From Branchiostoma floridae (Eukaryota > Chordata > Leptocardii > Amphioxiformes > Branchiostomatidae): DNA of 64,000 nt. Under the pieces are notes generated by a model that saw nothing but the letters and a program-made list of their open reading frames with translations, had not been told where the DNA came from and did no database searches. The position numbers and the translations under genes are program-made. The stretch is taken from the NCBI RefSeq assembly GCF_000003815.2, contig NC_049988.1, forward strand, positions 22,888,091 through 22,952,090, given 5' to 3'. This document shows positions 9,689 to 24,600 of the stretch, one piece after another; the stretch's first letter is position 1, and each line of letters starts with the position of its first letter.

Positions 9689-12600
9689 GTGAGTGAAACT
9701 TTGTTTCGCGAGTCCCTCTCGACCCCCTGCTGTCCGCCCCCCTCCCCATTGTCTCTTCGTGGGGGCGGAAAATACGGAAGTTGTTCGAAACGCTCGAAAC
9801 GATTTAATGTTTCCACAGCAAGTTTCGGAAATGCAGCGTCTGACTTCGGTTGTTTGTTGTGGTTTTCCGCTGTTTGGTTTGTAGATTTTACCCGGTTTAC
9901 ACTGAAAACAAAAGAGTTTGAAAGTTTATGAAGTTTGTGACATGACGGTTTAACGTTTGGTCAACAGCTGGGCGTGGAAAGTGGACCAAAGTGACACTGG
10001 AAAAACTGTTCGTAACACTCAGAATGACTCATGACTGTTTCCTCCCAAAAACTAAAGAAATGTTAGACTTATAATTTGAGTGGGTAGGTTGTTAATGTTC
10101 AACTTTTAAAGTAGATAAAACAAAACAAAATTAGATCGAACAGCAAGGGAGTGAACCTCCATACATCGAAAAGGATTCGAAAATGATAAATAATGTATTA
10201 TGTAATCAGTGATTATGGTAACTAACTGTCTTGCCAATTGTGCAAATGAATTAAATCTTGATTAGTTAACGCAACATAATTGTTAAACCTCTGTATGACG
10301 TAACGCACCAGTCCTGTACTTAGTTAGACTCTTAGAGTTATTGAGTACTAGTTACAAGACGTGAGGTGTAACGTTACTATTAATAGGGTCTGAGTCATTG
10401 AAGTGGGCGGGAGAGTCTGATGGTGTACAGGTCTTAGGAAGTGTAGTGGGCTCTTTAACAAGTTCAAGGTGTGGCTCAAGACAAGGAGTTACGACTTCCC
10501 TCTTTGATCTCTGGAGCAAATCAGGGTTCAAAGCAATGACGGCAAGGCCGGGATTCGAACACTGGACAAATGATCCAGATGCAGATTTCCTTAACTTTGA
10601 TATGAAGTTGTGACCACTAATAACTCCTCAGTGAAACACAGCAGCTTTGTGACTTGCAATTTCCTGAGCAAATTAGGGCTCAAACTCAAACTTTAGTCAA
10701 AGTGCTGACGGCAAGGCCAGGATTCGAATCTTAAAGTATATATGATCCAGCTGAAGGCTTTCTCAACTTGAATAGGAAACTGTATCCAGCGCAAGTTACT
10801 ACAACCATGTACTAGTAGTAACTTCATGACTTGCAAACTTCTTTGATCTGTCCCACAAGTCTGGGCTCAGACATCAGTGGCAAGGTTGGGATTTGATCAC
10901 TTGTAGTTGTACTACTAGTACACATATGATCCAAATGGGAAATTGTTTGTATCCAGTATACCTGCTCTTCAGAGAAACACACCAGCTTCGCTGTGAAGCT
11001 TGTAGTGTTTTAAAATCATTTTATCTCTCAACACTGATAACAGTGAACACAAAGATAAACTGTTTCTTTTACTTTTTCTGTAGTGAGGATGTTCCTACCT
11101 TACTTGATATTTTTATTGATAATGAAGAAAATGGGAGGGACACAAATAAAATACCAAAAACAAAACTTGAGTCTCACTGGGACATTTTAGCTCAAAACAA
11201 CAGGGTTTTAGGGTCAAATAACATTTTTTCATGGGGTTTTCCAGCACTTAAGTACTAGAAGCAGGGCTGTTCAGCTTTGATCTGGTAGTATTTAGTTGTT
11301 TGTTTTTGTGAGTTTTGTCCCAGTGAAAGTTATGCTTCCAAACAGTGCACATTGGACATAAACACTGTGCATAACAGTACAACGCCCCCCTCACATTCTT
11401 GGCAGCACAGCCATATCAACAGGAAGAACTTGAACTTGATTTAAAGTGGAACTCTCCGGAGGTGGTGACAGTTGGTCATCATACTATTCATAGACACAGA
11501 AAGGGCTGGTGTCGAAATGTGCAGTGAAACGAACAGATAGTGATAAACTAAGCTGTCTCCAGGACCTGTATATATCTTGCTTGTATACCCATTTAAAAAA
11601 AACTAAACTTGATGACATGAAATTGATGAAAATGTGTTTTTGTAAGCTTAAAACAACAGGTTTGACAACAAAAATCAACAACCATTGTTGGGTTTACAGG
11701 AGACCTTGCTACATCATCAGGGCTATTGATTATTGATTGGAAATCATTAACAAACTTCCTGGCCTGGCAGGTAGAAATGTATTGATCTGGGTTGATGTGA
11801 ATAATATCAGACTTGTGGCCAAACCACACGACATCAGGTCCAACCTGCCATTGCTGATCTATGTCAGAAATGTAAAACTTTTGCCAAAATCCTCTGAGGA
11901 AAAAATTCTTAAGGAAAATACATAAATATAAAAGGTTCAAGGCTTAGTAGTCCCATAGCGTTTTTTAAGACCGTAGGGCAGTGGGCTTTTACATTACTGA
12001 GGAACGGCCAATAAACAGCAGCACTACGCCCTGGATGTTTTGCCCCAACACAAACTAGGGGTGTTATCCAGTAACCGAACAAGAACAAGAATGTCTTAGT
12101 AAGTCTAGGTCACATGTATTGGGAGGCAGAGCCCCTCCTTCTCCTTCCACTGCCTTTTACCTCCCCAACCAAAGTCAGGTATCCATTTTTACACCTGGGT
12201 GGAATGAAGAAAGTCGTATTATAAAGTGCCTTTCTGAAGGGCACTGCTAGTACATCAGTGGCATGTCAGGGGATTCAAACCCAGGACCTCTTGGTTCTGG
12301 GCCAAACACTCTAACCACTATGCCAACATGGGGATGGGGTTTTGTGCGCGTGAAAAAGTCGCGCGTGAAAAGTTGCGCGTGAAAAATCTGCGCGTGACAC
12401 TATGCAAATTAGCTGATTCCCAAGGGATTAAAAAAGTTTCTGCAGTTTTATACTTAAAAGCTCAAACAAGATGGCACAAAATGGAATTAAGTATCATCAG
12501 CGTTCCCGCCAGGTTCTTGAAAGTATGCGTCCAAATATTTGGGAGGGAGGTATTGAGCGCCGGAGGCGCGATACGAGCGCCGCAGGCGCTCGCATTTTAG

Positions 12601-15600
12601 GGGGGTCCGGGGGCATGCTCCCCCGGGAAAATTTGGAGTTTCAAACCCTCTAAAACACAATTTCCCGCAATTTGAGAGGAAAATCATGCGCTTGAGATTG
12701 GATGTCGGTTGCCTCTTTACTCTCGTTATTCAGTAATCGACAACCGCCCTCTCTCAAAAAAATACACTATAGCGCGGGGAATCAGCCGTCCGTGATCTGG
12801 CCCGGGTATAATTTCTCCAGACATGAAAATTTTTGGATTTTTTATGCTTCGCAACAGGGCTCTAGCCAGTTCGTCAGCCCATGGAAAAATTCTGCCAATT
12901 TCTTCCGTCATTGAAAATGTCGACCTCGTGCGATCGATGTTGCGCCCTCCCTCATCAGCTCATCAAATAGTTTTCCGAGACGACAAAATAACGACGCCAT
13001 TACACTTTGTGTTTTTTCTTCTATTTTTCCCGATGATTTTACTCAAATTTTTCGAATCGGTGGGGTTTTACAAGGCCGTGCCGTCATTTTCCACGAGCGT
13101 GCGTTTGTTTCCTGCGACCTCAGGTAACCCCGTTTTCGGCGTGAAGTCTTTGGCTGGATTTCTTTTTAGATAGACCAAGAACGTTATACATTACTCGAAG
13201 GAGGACGATCTCTTGCCTCTTTGGCAGTGATCAGTGCCGGGGTAGCCTTGAAGTAGTAGCCAGAAAGACGTTCCACCGTGCTGGGCGCTGCGATCGACGG
13301 TCCGTCTTGGGAGGGGGGGGGGGGACGTGCCGCGCCATGTGCCACGGAGGCCAACGCCAGTGCACAGCCGACTCGATCGACGCTTGACAACAATATTGCG
13401 GCCCCTTTTCTGCCACAAATTTTGTCTTTTTGAAACAAAACAAATTTGGAAATAAGAAATAAAGAGTATAGTTTTGGATTCTTCACTTATTTACCGCGCA
13501 CCGCTTTTTTAACTTGGATAAATGGGGAAACTTTAATAGTAAATTGTTAGCAGCTAGGGAAGAAACTTGCCAGACGACACGGGCGGCTACCAATATCACA
13601 AAACAACGTCACGTGCGCTAATACTCGGTAACTTTTCTCCGATGACCAATGACAGAGTACATCATTACATTTATCAAACGCTGATTGGTTATTAAGATGA
13701 TTAGATTTGGACCTCGTGGCCAATCTAGACTGCTTGGCGCCGGCGGCCTGTTGTCAAAGATACCGACTGCCAATCAACTGCCCACAGCGTGAGAACTTTT
13801 GTTGAGATGTGCAACACTCGCGCAAAACAGTTTGTTTGTTCAATACTAGTATTATTAACCACAAATCTTTAACAAATACATGAAAATGAGGACAAGTAAG
13901 TATCATGTTAAAATCAGAATATAAAATCTGCATAAGATTTCTTCCAGTGTTACAGAATGCTGACTGTGAGATGTATTTCACGGACTACAAATAATTATAT
14001 TGCGCAACGGACAGCTCAGACTGGCGCGTGGCTGGGTGTGTCGCACATGGGTCCGCTAGTTGTAAAACGTGCCGCCCTCCGCCCCATTCACAGACTACTG
14101 GGATGGCCGGAAAGTGAACAATTTGAAGTATAAATTGTAAAGGTAGGATTCCTTCTAATAAAGACAGATTTTTTAAAAAGATTCCAGATACATTTTGTAC
14201 ACTGGTGGTACAGGTCAGCCTTTCTTACAGATTTTTTTATGGACGCATTCAGCCGAGCCGAGTGCGTCTTTCCAGAAAAAAATGCGTCCAAAGACGTAAA
14301 GACGTATGCCTGGCGGGAACGCTGAGTATCATATTGTTGCATTATTGAGTACAAAATCTCGATCTGAGTGATTTTAAAGTGATTTTTAAATGTTAAGTTT
14401 TCACGCGTAAAAAAGCTTGAAATTTGCGCGTGAAACAATCTTCTTCAAAAAAGAGAAAATGAAGCTTCTAAAATGGAGAAAAGCCTCAAATTGTTACATT
14501 TTACAATATAAAACCTCATATGAGTCATTTTTCCATGTATTTCTGTCAAATTTAGGTGATTTTGAAATGTTCAAAATATGCAAATTAACCTATTCCCAAG
14601 GGATCTAAAAATTAGGGTTTTTTTCAAACCCAAAATTCAGGTAACAGATGGGAAATTATATCATAGGTTCAAATTTTTCTGCCTTATAATTCCTTGCTGC
14701 ACATTTTCTGACATATTTCAGGAACTTTATTTTTCACGCGCAAATTTTTCACGCGCACGCGCATATTCTCCACGCGCAGAAAACCCGTTCCCCCAACATG
14801 ACACCACACAAATGTAGGAACAATGATCATGTTTAAAAAAAACCCCATGCTGTACCTGCTGTTCTTACTACCTATATAATATTACCTCAGGGTGGTCATT
14901 TGGGTTCCTAACCATAGTGTTTATATAATTAAACTAATTAAAAGTAATTTTGACAGGATTGTATAGGTCTAGTTGCTCAAATTTCACACCGATTCCTCAA
15001 ACAGCACTGCTGCCATAAATCCTGCTGATACGGGCAGGTTTTTCCTGGCTTCTGGCTGCTTGTTCCAACAATACTTCCTTTCAGCTCAATGGTCTGTACA
15101 TGACATTAGGGGTATTACTGTTGTGGCTGTGTTGGAACAAGGCAGGCTGTTGGACAGTTTTACAGCAGCTTGTTTGTATTCTTAACTTTGCTTTCTGTGG
15201 TTGGTGTGATGTTGTCTGTACCGCTGTACTCTAGGGAGCAGTATGTAATATGTCTTGGAGTAGACTGCAGTTTGTAATGTGCATATAGAATTTTTAGAAA
15301 CTGAGGTTATGGACAAAATCCTGAAGTGCAAGTTTGGAGTTAAAACTAAAAAATGAAACTCTAGCTTAACATTAAATGCTGTAAAGTTAAAACTACCACT
15401 TGTAGTTGTACATCATGCAGGGCTCTAGCCAGCTCGAAATTTTTTTCCGTCAGCCAATTCCCATTGTCGCGAAAACACTATTCCAGGAGTTAGAGAGACT
15501 GACCTAAGAGGCTAAGACCTTGAAAAACTGGTTTTAATGAGATTATCGTATGCGAAAGGGCACTGTCAACGATCATAACAATAGCAATACAAAAAGTGTG

Positions 15601-18600
15601 TGGCTTTTACGACTGTGGACGGCGTCCCCAAGCCGCCTGTAGCTTCCACCAAGGAGCTTTTAAGTTTTATCAGATTTTTGTCAGTCAAGGTTGACGTATT
15701 AGTTTTAAAATTTGTCCGTCACATGCAGCAAATGTCCGTCAATTGACGGAAAAACGGACGCTGGCTAGAGCCCTGACATCATGTTTATTTTAAGTTTGTT
15801 CATGGCAGCTTGGAAAGTTGCAGAGATATTACTTGGCACCTACAATTCATCATCTTGTGTGTGATCTTGACTTGAGTCGACAGTTACTGAGTGGTTTAAA
15901 ATTCCAGAAAGATGAAAGTTTTTTAAACCTAGATGTCAGCCTGAAGGTATGTAAGAGACACAGAGGAAAAGTATTCCGTACTCTGGTCTGGAATAACAAC
16001 AAGTTGAAGTGCGCCCACCTAAAGTGAGTCATGTTATAACAGGAGCCAGGCTGTACCAGTAGTGAAGTGTGTATTAAAGGGCTGAACTTCAGACTCACCC
16101 ACACACCACTTATGTGAACCTGATGCCTGGGGTCTTGTTATGGTGTTTAAATGTTCAAAGCAGGAGGATATTATGGCAGGGCTGGAAATTCATTTTACTA
16201 GGGAGAAGTTGCACGTGACTTAGAATTAGATGTACAGGAATTTTTTGGGTACCCTTTGCCAGGCTCTGCGGATCGCTGGTCAATAGTAGAAATTGGCCAA
16301 ATAGAGTCAATAGTAGTAGTAGTACGCCATAGGCTCTGTGGGTCGCATACTGACTCCTATGGCTGGGTGACTCCCCTAGCGTACTATTGACTCTATTTGT
16401 CGAATTTCTACTATTTGACCAGCGATCCACGTAGCCTGGTAGAGTCTAATTTGTTTTGCATGTACAACACAAAGTTATATGTCTTCAAAATCCAAAACTA
16501 GTAAAAGATTTTCTCCATATCTTGAATCTGAAATTCTCAATTTTTCTTCCTCAACAACAGTACTAATATAACAGTTTTTTTAAATAATTTTTTTTGGACA
16601 CACTTAGAGTTTGATATCTAAAGTAAATGTCAAGATTACGCTGTAGTATTTCACGTAGCCAGGCTCACCCATACACCCAGTCGATGATTAGGTGCACAGC
16701 TTACACATTTTTGTTTTGGATGAGTGTTTACTTTAGTTGGTGGCTATGAAATGTAGCTCCATATACTTTTACGTATCCAGATGATGATATCCACAGAACT
16801 GTGTTGAGCAGGCCTGCCAGACTGTACAGGGAGATGTGTTAGTTAGATTGTAACACTGTCCAGACTGGTCTCATCTGTCAACTCACAACAACAGGCCAGC
16901 CCACTTGTTTATACAGACTAGAGATATACCCAGGGGGTGGGGTTATGCTTGTTCATCTATACAGTATCTGTGTAGAAATAGAACCCCACTGTTACATCTG
17001 TACTAATGTAGGTCCCAGTCTTTGTTCAAAGTATGACACCTACACACAGAACCTAGCACAACAGTCCAGCCCTGTTTTTACACAGTACAGTGAATAGGGC
17101 TATGTTGTCATCCACCAACTATGCTAGACTCTTTCTGAATCACAGACATAGAATTTTGTACCTGATTCTGGTCTGTAATTACAATTTACATATCTGTAGA
17201 GGGGAATTCTCATTATCGAGACTTATCATATCATGCAGGGCTTGAAATACTGGGTGCATGTGCACCCAGGTGCACTCAAAATTGGAGCTGTGCACCCAAT
17301 TTTTTTCAGTGGGTGCACAGGGTGCACCCAAATATCTTCTTAGGTTTATGTATGGAAAGGTATCTACTATAAATATATAATCTAGTATGCTGTTATGCTA
17401 GTGTACATCATATTCTTGGCATCTAAGTGTTAGAAAGATAATAAAAATATCTGTCATGTTACTTGTATAAGAATTTGATACTAAGTTTTGGTATTAGGTT
17501 TTCTTGACATTCTACTTAAATTTAAGTGGTGCACCCAAAGATTTTTTGGTGCACCCAATTTATTAAGCTGGGTGCACCAGTGCACCTAATCCCAAAAATG
17601 AATTTCGAGCCCTGTCATGTCACAGAGGAGCCGGTGTGTCAGACAGTTGTAAATAAGCCTCACTATAAAGCACAGTACATACATACATGGTTTATACACA
17701 TAGCCTTAGATGTACTTGTGAATGCTTCATCAAGTTCACAGCAATTCAATTACCATATAATCAAAAAATGTTTTTGTTTCCTAGGCTTGAAATCACTAGC
17801 CTGAGTACCATCCTCCGTAATGACTGCTGGCTCAATACTTTACTAGTAGTATGCTTACCTTGATCATTGTGATCACTACGGACGATGGTCAATGAAATGA
17901 CAGATTTAACGTAGCAAATTTACAAGATGAGGAATGAGATCCCAAACAATGAGTGGGATGGGAAAAAGAGGCTGGAGATAGCCCTTCACCAGGGATCTGA
18001 ATTGCTTTGCTGTGGTATGTAACGCAGGGTTCTAGCCAAGATTTCATTACCAAGAAGCGAGAAGAAGCCGAACTTTTGTGTTAGACTAGATTTGTGACAC
18101 TTTTATGTATGTATATATCTTGACTTGTTGTGACCTGTACTTAGCTCGGTTGGGCAAAACTGTACAATAAAGGTCTTCATTCAATTCAATTCAATTCAAT
18201 TACTTTGCTGTGGTATGTAACGTTACATCTCAGTATTTCAGTCATCCCTGTTACAGCTCTGACATGCGCCACAGAAGTTTCTGGCCTCCAAACTATGTGC
18301 CTGGTCTTGGTCTAGAATTACATGTATGCAGTAAGGAACTCTCTATCAGTATGTACTGTACAGATAAACAATAAATCTCTTTATTCACTTAGGCCACACC
18401 GATTTAATTTCTTGGTTCACGGATTCGCTCGCTCCTATTTTTTGGGAAAAAAATAAAAATAAAAATTACCACTCAGCAAGTTTTCACCGTTAATGAAACC
18501 ATTCACCAACTTTCTGGTGTCGCAAATTGGCCTTTATATTATAAGCTCCTTAAAGTGTGGGTACAGGTGCTGTTACTGTATGATAATAGTGTTTTTGTAC

Positions 18601-21600
18601 TTTTTTCAAGCTGAAAACTTTTTTGTTTATGTTTTGGATTAGCCGTTACCTTTACCCCAACCATTTTACAATTTTTATTTTTATTTTTATTTCTCCCTCT
18701 CGCTCCATATTTTTTATGAAAAAATCTGTGAACCAAGAAATTAAATTGGTGTGGCCTTACATACTACTAAACAACTTGGCCTCACTATGTTATAACCATG
18801 CTTTTATCACTGTTCTAAAGTAGTATAATAAAATTCAAACTGGACACACTAGCCGCCCTTACACAGGAGCAGATCCCCTGGCAAGCATGAAATTCTGATT
18901 GACCAGGGATGCTACAGGTCACTGGTCACAGTGGGGGAAGCAGGGTTCTCCCCAGAGGGTGGAATAAGGGAGGCCCTCCACTATACTCTCAGCCAGCTCC
19001 AATATACTATTTTTCAAATTTAGTGTGTTTCTTCCCTATTTTCTTTGTTAGTTTTGCTAAAATTAATGACAATTCACAGATTTTTGTGCCAAGTGGCATC
19101 ACTTTTCCAGTCAGCACTGTCTGCAAAAACTTGTGAATGAGCAATGATCAAAACAATAGTCGTTTTGCCACTTCACAACAAAGGAATCACAACAATATAT
19201 TTTACTTGTAGTATTTGACACCCTCTGTCATTGCAAAATGAACCCATTTTCATGAAAACGCAGCGCGTTGGTTCAGGTTGTTTTTGCCAGCCCCTCCACT
19301 ATACTAAAAAATTCTGGGGAGAACCCTGGGGAAGACTCTGATTCTGATTCTGAAGGTAATTCTGCCCATCAGGATAGCTTAAAATGCACCATTTTAACTT
19401 AGAATACTCTAAGACTCTGCACCATGGAAGGTGGATGCCCCTGGACCCCCCTAAAATACTCGCACCTATACGACTTGCCAGGACTCACTAAGAAATTTGG
19501 ACCCCCTATAATAAAATCCTAGCTAAAAGTCTGGTTATAATATAACTGATTAACCATTATTGTGATACATGCCATTGAACTTTGTGACCTGCAAACTATG
19601 CCAGATGTCGATCTAGAATTTCATGTCAAGGAAAGGTACTGTTTATCATCAAGTACAGAAGGAAGTTTGAAGGGAACTGTTCAAGATTAGATATGTTGTC
19701 ATGTAGTTCAAAACAACACTGAAATTCAAGTTTCTGCCTTAAAAAAAGGAACACTAGATTTCACCAATTGTGTATAAAGTCATCCTCAAATGTTGAATTT
19801 TTGCCATTTTGGTCTATAATTTTGGAATTACCTCCATATATGGTCAGGATGACCTTGGCGGTTCCACACCAGCCATATTTGTTTGTGACCTTGACCAGTA
19901 GAGGTCATTGTCAGGTTTATCTGGAGACTGTCAGGGTTTGAACTTGACCTTGGACCTGACAGTGAAGGTGGGGTTTGTTATCTTGTTTTGGGAGACAGGA
20001 ATTCTGGGCCATGTTTGGCTGTTAGAAAGGAGGTCAGCAGGTCTGATATAAGCCAGGTTGTTGGAGGGCTAGGGGGTGTGCACCGTATAATGGTACAAAA
20101 CCGTTTTTTTCTCGTTGGACCCGTCCAGAAAAACCGGCCGGGAAAAAATCAGTAGACCGGATTTTGGACCGATTAGAATATGAACTGATGACGTTCATGT
20201 ATTTTGGGTCTTATTTAGTCTGTGTAACGCAAACTCTTCTGTCAAGGGCTGTAACTGGCCCCTCCACATGTAGCACGGGCCAATAAGAAGCACGATTAAA
20301 TCAGGCTAGGGCTTGTTGGTCCAAGAAAATTCATTTTGTCACAAGAGCAAACAAGAGGAGAGTTGATACTGACCTTTTTAGAAGGTTCTACAGTCAAACT
20401 TTGTCTCAAAGTTGACAGACTTAGGCATTTATGTTGTTTACATGAAGATAGGATGCTCCACCAAACAGATTCCTTTGTAGTGAAATGGACCTGTATACAC
20501 TTTTCTGTAGAGCGTAGTCAGCCAAGTGGCCTATAGTGGTGTAATGGTTAGGGTGTTTGGCTCAGTGCCCAGGGGTCATGGGTTTGGATCCCCTGACATG
20601 CCATCTACATGTGTACATGACTTTCCTCACTCCACCCACCCAGGTGCAAAAATAGGTACCTGACTTAAGCTGAGGAGGTAAAACTTAAACTAAAAGCAGT
20701 GGAAGGAGAGAGTTTGGTTTCGCTTTCCAATACCGTGTCCTTAAAGACACAGTGGATAACAATCGTAAAGAAGGTACAAACTAGCCTGGATACCATACCC
20801 CAACCTCAAATATCTGTCATGTTGGGGTCTGGCAGGATGGCTGTAGAAAGGTTCTCGAAGGCCCTTGATCAGAGGGAGGAGAACCTAGGATTGATGACCA
20901 CTCACACCACAGGTAGCCAGCTACAACACACCACAGTTGGTCAGCAGGCTATCACAGTAGCGAATCAGCTACGTTATGGATTCAAAAAGTACAGTTGGGG
21001 TCTTTAACCAATCATGGTAGGGTGTAATTACCTCCTGCTGATCCTGTGCTGTTCTATTGGTGGAGTTTTTTGCCCACTATAAGGGGCAAACTTGAGAAGA
21101 GTTCCTATCCCATCCGGCCAGACCCCTGCACGATAGATACTTGAGATCGGGCTGGGGTTTGGTAACCAGGCTAGGTACAAACTGGGTACCTGACTTTGGT
21201 TGTGAAGGTAAAAGGCGATGGAAGAAGAGGGATGAGCTCCACCTTTTATACCATGCCCTAGACACTGTAGTGGAGAACACTCTACTGCATATGGCCTCGA
21301 AAAGGCTCTGGGGCTTCTTTTAGTTACCTTAGATCAGTCATATGATTTGTAGCCGGAAATATACAGCATGATTGGTGCATTCTTTGTATACAGCATAATC
21401 GGTGCCTGAATTCAGCCTACAGCAAAGCCAACCTGCTGAATGTCATGTAAAATCTACCCTGGGTCCATTACTGTATTTACAGTAGACAAGTTTAGGTTGG
21501 AAGATCTCTGACTGAAGTGAAGACCAGTGAAACCCAGACTGGAGGAATGTTTTGTTTTTGTTTACATGGAGTCTCCAGGTATTCCTACAGAAACAAACAC

Positions 21601-24600
21601 ACCTGGTCATTAGAATGACTGGTACATTCCTGCAGGAGGAACAGCAATTATCTGTATCTGGGAAACAATGAAACAAGGGAGGGGGAGATTTGGAAATTAG
21701 GTCAGATGACGATTATCAGATAGATTAGTTCGAGATACTGTACTGTACCGGGATTAGAAAGTCTAGTGTATAAAGCCTGGATACCAGACCCCAGCCCGAT
21801 CTCAAAAATATCCCCACATGTATATTTTTGATATCAGGCTGGGGTCTGGTATCCATACAAAGTCAAGTAGGGTTGAACACTGTTATTGCCTCCATAAAAA
21901 ATGGAGGTATAGTTTTTACTTCACATGATGTATGGGGATATATCTCAAGAACCGCTGGATTGATTGCAATGGTGTTTGGTAGGTCGGTACGTGGGGTGGT
22001 TCCGACTGTGAAGTTGGATTTTGGGCCTCCTGGTTGTTGACCTTGGTACTGCAGCAGCAATTTAGATTTCATATCTTTGGACGTGCTGTGGTCTTGTTTT
22101 TCAAAGTGGAAAAGAGAAGTTGTCTTCAGCAAAGTTCAGTATTCCACAGGAGTAGAACATACTAGTAATCTATTTTTTACATCACGGAGATGCTCATAAA
22201 TTATTTAGAAGTAAACAATAAATGTTTTATAGTCTACAACAAGCTGCTATTCTCTAGTTGTGAATTCCGCAGAGAGCCACAAGTGGAGGAATGTGGGTTG
22301 GAATGTGACTGAAGGCCAGCATAAACTGTTGATTTGTTGTTGAACTTCACTGTTGATAGACTAACGGTTAACTGCTTAACACAGGCACCTTTAGTTAGAG
22401 TTAGACGGTTTAGGTGACCATAGTGACTTACTCAAATTTATAGGATTAAAACATCTATGTTGTCTTTGTGTGACAACATGCCTTACTTTATAAAAAGTTG
22501 ATTAAACTGGTGAAGAGCCTACATCAATTTAATTTGTTGTTTCTGGAACAAAACTAAAAGCTTTTTATTTAAAGCAAGCAGAAATAAAAACCGAAGGCTA
22601 GGAGGATTTCTAACTTGTACATGTGTCTGATTCTGCTCACCACTACCTGAAACTGTGTGTAAAACCTAGGTACTAGTACAGACCTTCCTCTGTCTCTGTT
22701 TTCATTCACTAATTTCTTAAGTCCAAGAACAAGGAAACAAAATCGGTGTGGCCTAAAAAAGAAAGTTGATGTTTTGGAAAGATTTGGGGGCCAGTAGGTA
22801 TGACTTATCAGACTGTTACTAGTAAGGGATTAAAATATGTATGCATGCATATGTATCTGTGTCATCCCTGTTGAACAACTTGTCCTACTTTCTGTGATAG
22901 GGGAAGAATTTATGTAAGTTCATGTTACAGATTACAATCTACATGGCTGGTGATTAGAACATTCCAGCTGATAATATATGGCATTGAAGATATTTCTTCT
23001 TCAAATATCACTTTGAATAATACTTCTTACTAATCCTATATTAGGGCAGATGCTGGAGAGCCACATCTCAACTTGTTATGGTAGTTTGATTAAGATCCTC
23101 CGTAGTAATATATACATTTAGGCGTGTGCCTTTTTTTAAGTCTGGCCAAAACTTGTAAGCTGCCCATATACTAGTAGTCAAAAGTATACCAAAGTATACC
23201 TTCATTTCAATTAATTGAAACCAAACCTAACTCTGTTTAGCTAGCTAGAGCAAAATTCTCAACATCTCAAAAATGTTTCTGCAAATCACAGTTTGTACTT
23301 GTAAGCAGTATGAATTTTCAAGCATTGGCCTTGGACAGACCAACAGTTGGTAATGTACTATACAGGTGTATCATTCCGTATGGCACTTACCAGTTATAGG
23401 ATACCCCTATCAAAAACTCAGGATCAGAAGGACATTCCGGACTAGAGAGGCACTTTATTTATTTTTATTTATTCTATTTATTTCTTCCTCAAACGTACAT
23501 AGGCAGGGAAATACACACATGGTAAACCCTGAATTGCGTAGGTTTACGCAACTTCACAACTTGTTTGTGCCTGATGGCTCTATACAAAACATGGCCATCT
23601 CAGCCTGCCAAGTGTATTTACTTGTATGGTATTACATAAAGTGTTCCGGATTCTACATTTCAAAATGCTTTCAAACCGTTTCTGATTGCCAATTCAAAAA
23701 ACTCTCATGACCAACTGCATGGAAAATGCTGTCAAGTGTGCCGCTTGAGCTGTGTTGGTAGCCCTGTAACAGTACTGTATAATATGTTATATTGATGTCA
23801 GAGGTTTTTTTAGACAGTTGTTTTAGTTAGGCCTCACCAATAATAAGATTTTTTTGGTTCTCAAATTCAAAAGCAAATAAAAACATGAATTGAAGACAGC
23901 AGAATCTGAGGAGAAATACACTGACTTGTATTGTATTTGTATAATCAGTGTCTGCAAATGTAGTCAGACTCAGATTCAAGTTTCTATGTTAATTGAATTT
24001 TTTGTGCTAAAATTAACAACAGAAAGGGTCTTAAACAGTCTAACAGAATCACTGACCATAGTTTTTCATCAGTAGACTAAGAAAATAAAGAGTAGTGGAT
24101 GTTGTGAGGAACATCTTTTACTAGTATTTTAGAGACCTTGTGCAGTTATTTGTTCTGTATACAGTCTATATAGAATACAACACGGTGTATTCCGTATCAC
24201 CCGAGGTATCAGCTCGACCGCGGGTCGGATCGCACGAAGTCCGGAGGGTGATCCGACCCGCGGGAGGGCTGAGACCGAGGGTGATGCGGAATACACTGTG
24301 TTGTATTTTATTTATGTCATACCCACCTGAGAAAACCCATGTTTTGATGCGAAATGCGCCAGAAGTTGAACAAATTTGGTGCCCTCGAACAAAAAGTGTT
24401 GCAACAGTAATGTTCCAACGTCTTAATCAGGTATTCGAACATTCGATGGCGCCACACTCGGCCCGCTCGAAACAGTTCGATTTATTCGAATGGAGCCTGT
24501 GTGATACGCCTTTCGAACCGGTCTGATACGGAAACGTATGGCCCGGTCCGGAACACCCGTATCAAACGTTTTCGCGTCACAGGTATGACATAATGTGTAT

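Noticed and set aside
12328-12600. 90-codon ORF beginning [10 protein letters not shown]
   Set aside because: Lies across the end of the 2.46-kb element; the repeated REK arises from CGCGTGAAAA repeats.
20527-20600. tRNA gene
   Set aside because: A and B boxes are recognisable but no intact acceptor or anticodon stems; the body and a second copy show a SINE.
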